A stretch of DNA of 64,000 nucleotides from Candidatus Latescibacterota bacterium. Its GTDB lineage: Bacteria; Latescibacterota; UBA2968; UBA8231. The translations under genes were made by a program, and so were the position numbers. This document shows positions 61,331 through 64,000 of this stretch, piece by piece. The DNA is taken from positions 248,001-312,000 of the forward strand of contig JAJEGS010000035.1 of the NCBI GenBank assembly GCA_022819745.1. The letters are read 5' to 3'. A model generated the notes under the pieces. It was not told the DNA's origin and did no database searches. It was given only the letters and a program-made list of their open reading frames with translations. Numbering within the stretch: position 1 is the stretch's first letter; every line of letters begins with the position of its first letter.

Positions 61331-63028
61331 CTATCCGTCCCGCCGCCACTGCTTGAGCAGCGCCGCCACTTCCCCGTATCCTTCCTTCTCCGCCCAATAA
61401 AGCGGCTGTGCCCAAGGCGACTCGGCTGGCGCGGCTGGATCGGCACCTTGTTCCAATAGAAAGCTCACCATCTCCGTCTGCCCCTTGCGCACCGCAGCGG
61501 CCAAAGGCGTCCCCCCGTATTCCAACTCGACCCCCTCTATATCGGCTCCCAACTCCAAAAAGACGCGAGCCGCCGCAACATCGCCCTTTTCCGCACAGCC
61601 GTGCAGAAAGGTGCGACCAATCCAGTTGGCGCGATGCAAGTTGAGGCCGCGGTCGGCCAAGGCGCGGATCGTATCGGGATCTGAAGGGTAGTTGCCGCCC
61701 CAGATGTCAGTCAGTTGGAACAGGTCGCCTACATCCGGCGTGGTTTCCAAGAAGACGCCAATGAGCGCAGGATTGTCCCGTCCCATCAACTCGTGCAAAA
61801 ATTGTGGATCCACAACGGCGGCATCCCCCTCGCGCATCGCCCGTTCCAGCGCCGCGTCGTCCATGGCATAAGGTGGCATCACAGCACCGTGTTCACGCAA
61901 CAGAGCCTGCATTTGTCGGCCTTTCTTGCCGTGCCTGAATTCGACGATAGTCAGGCAAGACCCCGAAGAGTCCACCCCGGCGTTGGGATCGGCACCGCGT
62001 TCGAGCAGCAGTTTCGCCGTCTCCAAATGGTTGCCCGCACAAGCCTCGAAGAGTGCCCTGCCACGCGGCGCGTTTTCCTCGGGCTGATTGGGATCGGCAC
62101 TCAAGTCCAGCAGTTTTTCGACAATTTGGCTATGGCCGTTACCAGCAGCATAGGACAGCGGACTGCGCCATCCCGCATCGAGCGCACGGGCTTGGGCCGG
62201 ATCGGTCGCCAGTACCGCATCGACGCGATCTCCATCGCCAGCAGCACAGGCGATGCTCAGGGCGTACTCCGCGCCGCAAGCGAGCAAGTGGCGCGTGACA
62301 ATCCACGGATCTCGCGGCGCTTCCGCCGGCAGATCGCGCGTCCGAAACCAGTAGTCGCCATTGAGCGAGACCAATAGCGGCGTCTGGCCATCGGCGCGAC
62401 GGGCTTCAAGATCGGCACCCCGTGCGACAAAGAAATCCACCAACTCGTTTTGCCGCGTCAGCGCCGCCCAATGCAGCGGCCCATTGCCCAACGCATCAGC
62501 GGCGCGAATAAAGTCGGGATGCTCGGCCAACACCGCCTCGACCTGCGCCTGGTCGCGGCCTTTAACCGCCTCGGCCAGCGCGACAAAGCCAGGATCGTAG
62601 CCAAAGCGCTCGCGCATCGCCGCCACCAGTAGCGCCGGCACCTCCTCGTAGCCGCGCTCCTCGGCGATGGCTAGTAGTTTGTCCCACGAATTATAGGTAT
62701 AGCGCGACTGACCCGGATCGGCCCCGGCCTGCAACAATAGCTGGACCACTTCGGCATGGCCCTCGCGCACCGCCATGTGGATGGGAAACTGGTACCAGTA
62801 CTGGGCGTTGACCAACTTGGGGTCGCGGTCGAGCAACGCGCTGACTCGCGCCAGATCACCAGCACCGCTGGCGCAAAAGAGCGCCCAAGCTTGGTGCCCA
62901 TCCACAGCCTCGACTCCGTATTGGTAGTGCTCGGTCTTCATGTCTTCAGGCTGGAGCAAATGCGCGACCCGTTGCGCGAAGCGCTCGTCGCGCGAAGGGG
63001 CCTGTCCCTGCAATTCTCGTTTAGCCAT
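61331..63028 (-). CDS. Ankyrin-repeat protein
   Basis: About 565 residues made almost entirely of ankyrin repeats (GHAEVVQLLLQAGADPG, GNGPLHWAALTRQNELVDFFVARGAD, GNHLETAKLLLERGADPN, GQTEMVSFLLEQGADP). At least ten units are visible from residue 50 on, with irregular spacers. No signal peptide, membrane segment or enzymatic domain, so it is a cytosolic binding scaffold. I prefer the ATG at 63028, nine bases after AAAGGAG; the ATG at 63037 touches that site. Bacterial ankyrin proteins are common in host-associated organisms, but a secreted role is not shown here. Confidence 0.9.
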   Translation of the reverse strand: MAKRELQGQAPSRDERFAQRVAHLLQPEDMKTEHYQYGVEAVDGHQAWALFCASGAGDLARVSALLDRDPKLVNAQYWYQFPIHMAVREGHAEVVQLLLQAGADPGQSRYTYNSWDKLLAIAEERGYEEVPALLVAAMRERFGYDPGFVALAEAVKGRDQAQVEAVLAEHPDFIRAADALGNGPLHWAALTRQNELVDFFVARGADLEARRADGQTPLLVSLNGDYWFRTRDLPAEAPRDPWIVTRHLLACGAEYALSIACAAGDGDRVDAVLATDPAQARALDAGWRSPLSYAAGNGHSQIVEKLLDLSADPNQPEENAPRGRALFEACAGNHLETAKLLLERGADPNAGVDSSGSCLTIVEFRHGKKGRQMQALLREHGAVMPPYAMDDAALERAMREGDAAVVDPQFLHELMGRDNPALIGVFLETTPDVGDLFQLTDIWGGNYPSDPDTIRALADRGLNLHRANWIGRTFLHGCAEKGDVAAARVFLELGADIEGVELEYGGTPLAAAVRKGQTEMVSFLLEQGADPAAPAESPWAQPLYWAEKEGYGEVAALLKQWRRDG

Positions 63029-63248
63029 CTTCAACATCTCCTTTTGTAGGCGTTTGCGAGCCGAGCGCAGCCGTGATGCTGCGCGCTAGCGACAGCGCCC
63101 AACCGGGCGACGACACAAATTGCTGCCTTACTGATGTATGAAAACGGAGCGTATTTGGTGCTGGGGCAGGAGACTGTGGGTGTTGTGGTAGGGGCACCGT
63201 CTATGCGCAATCGACGAGAACGCCCCTGAGCGTCTGCTTAGAAATCAA
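63029..63248. other. Intergenic region between the ankyrin gene and atpC
   Basis: 220 bp with the ankyrin gene's leader on the minus strand. AGGGGC (63190-63195) and GCCCCT (63222-63227) could pair around a 26-base loop and may be a decayed copy of the palindrome at 51.2 kb. No clear terminator follows atpC on the minus strand. Confidence 0.35.
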
Positions 63249-63644
63249 CTACTCGCGGAGGCGATTGATCGCCCGGGCCAACGCCGCCTGCGCCCGCGCC
63301 ACATCGACCTCCTCCTCCCGCGCCCGCGCCAACCGTTCCTCGGCCCGTTGCCGCGCTGCCTCGGCCCGCGCTACGTCGATTTCCTCGACGCGCTCAGCCG
63401 TCTCGGCCAGCACCGCGACTTGCTCGCGCCCGACCTCGACAAAACCGCCACTGATGGCCATTTGGACCTCAGTGCCGTCCTCCTCGACAAAGCGCAACCG
63501 CCCTATCTGCAACGAGGTCAAAAGCGGTACGTGTCCGGCGAGGACGCCGAAACTCCCCTCGCTACCGGGCGCTTGCAGGCTGGCTACCTGACCCGAGTAG
63601 GCCACCCGCTCTGGCGTGACAACCTCTAAGGCGAACGCGGGCAT
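63249..63644 (-). CDS. atpC: F-type ATP synthase epsilon subunit
   Basis: A 131-residue epsilon subunit of the F1 central stalk, which couples rotation to catalysis and can inhibit the enzyme. FALEVVTPERVAYSGQVASL and GSFGVLAGHVPLLT are the N-terminal barrel; the C-terminal helices (EEIDVARAEAARQRAEERL) are rich in Ala, Glu and Arg. It starts 3 bp after the atpD stop, the standard atpD-atpC order. The window ends inside atpD, so the rest of the operon lies to the right. Confidence 0.96.
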   Translation of the reverse strand: MPAFALEVVTPERVAYSGQVASLQAPGSEGSFGVLAGHVPLLTSLQIGRLRFVEEDGTEVQMAISGGFVEVGREQVAVLAETAERVEEIDVARAEAARQRAEERLARAREEEVDVARAQAALARAINRLRE

Positions 63645-63647
63645 GGA

Positions 63648-64000
<353 letters not shown>

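Noticed and set aside
63190..63227. AGGGGC/GCCCCT inverted repeat as an atp operon terminator
   Set aside because: Only six base pairs, a 26-base loop and no T run on the minus strand.

Overview
This is a roughly 60 % G+C bacterial chromosome segment from an organism I cannot name with certainty. It has an F-type ATP synthase gene pair, four phytanoyl-CoA dioxygenase (PhyH) family genes, a sulfatase, two enolase-superfamily dehydratases, Gfo/Idh/MocA oxidoreductases, a sugar-phosphate isomerase/epimerase and D-aminoacylase/amidohydrolase genes. That mix is typical of uncultivated, often marine or host-associated lineages such as Poribacteria or Latescibacterota. The placement is inference from gene content, not from a marker gene. 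I saw no rRNA, tRNA, CRISPR array or transposase.

Layout. 0-5.4 kb: a PhyH gene cut by the window edge, a beta-propeller glycosidase-like gene, and a convergent large lyase-like protein with a C-terminal beta-propeller whose 5' end is missing. 5.4-9.7 kb: a foreign-looking island with a truncated TIR-like (MTH538/ThsB-like) gene, a XamI-type restriction-modification pair, and a haloacid dehalogenase; a diverged copy of the dehalogenase 3' end brackets the restriction-modification genes. 9.7-16.2 kb: a SulP-STAS-cNMP transporter, a hicBA toxin-antitoxin pair, a fused MrfA-type helicase plus MrfB-type exonuclease, and a Cu/Zn superoxide dismutase. 16.4-19.5 kb: an orphan periplasmic binding protein and a CPA2 antiporter, bounded by a perfect 55-bp direct repeat that fuses the start of the next gene to the binding protein. 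19.5-27.6 kb: a sugar-acid type cluster (two enolase-superfamily proteins, dehydrogenases, a KDPG-type aldolase, PhyH enzymes) plus msrB and a flavin reductase.

27.8-34.6 kb: an ammonium transporter and STAS antagonist meet, tail to tail, a four-gene operon with 4-bp overlaps: response-regulator PP2C phosphatase, RsbW-like kinase, periplasmic binding protein, HAMP histidine kinase. I read this as a partner-switching circuit fed by an extracellular ligand. 34.6-41.1 kb: dehydrogenases, sugar-phosphate isomerase, glutamate decarboxylase, amidohydrolase. 41.1-46.4 kb: DUF2231 protein, sulfatase, PhyH-like protein and two Gfo/Idh/MocA enzymes. 46.5-54.1 kb (minus strand): D-aminoacylase translationally coupled to a bacterial homologue of the animal ANKH protein, then a TPP enzyme coupled to a membrane/spermidine-synthase/TPR fusion. 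54.3-61.3 kb (plus strand): two family-5 binding proteins followed by a ribose-type ABC system. 61.3-64 kb (minus strand): ankyrin-repeat protein, atpC and the end of atpD.

The items I would look at first are the two cassettes bracketed by long direct repeats, the partner-switching operon with a built-in binding protein, the ANKH homologue, and the helicase-exonuclease fusion.
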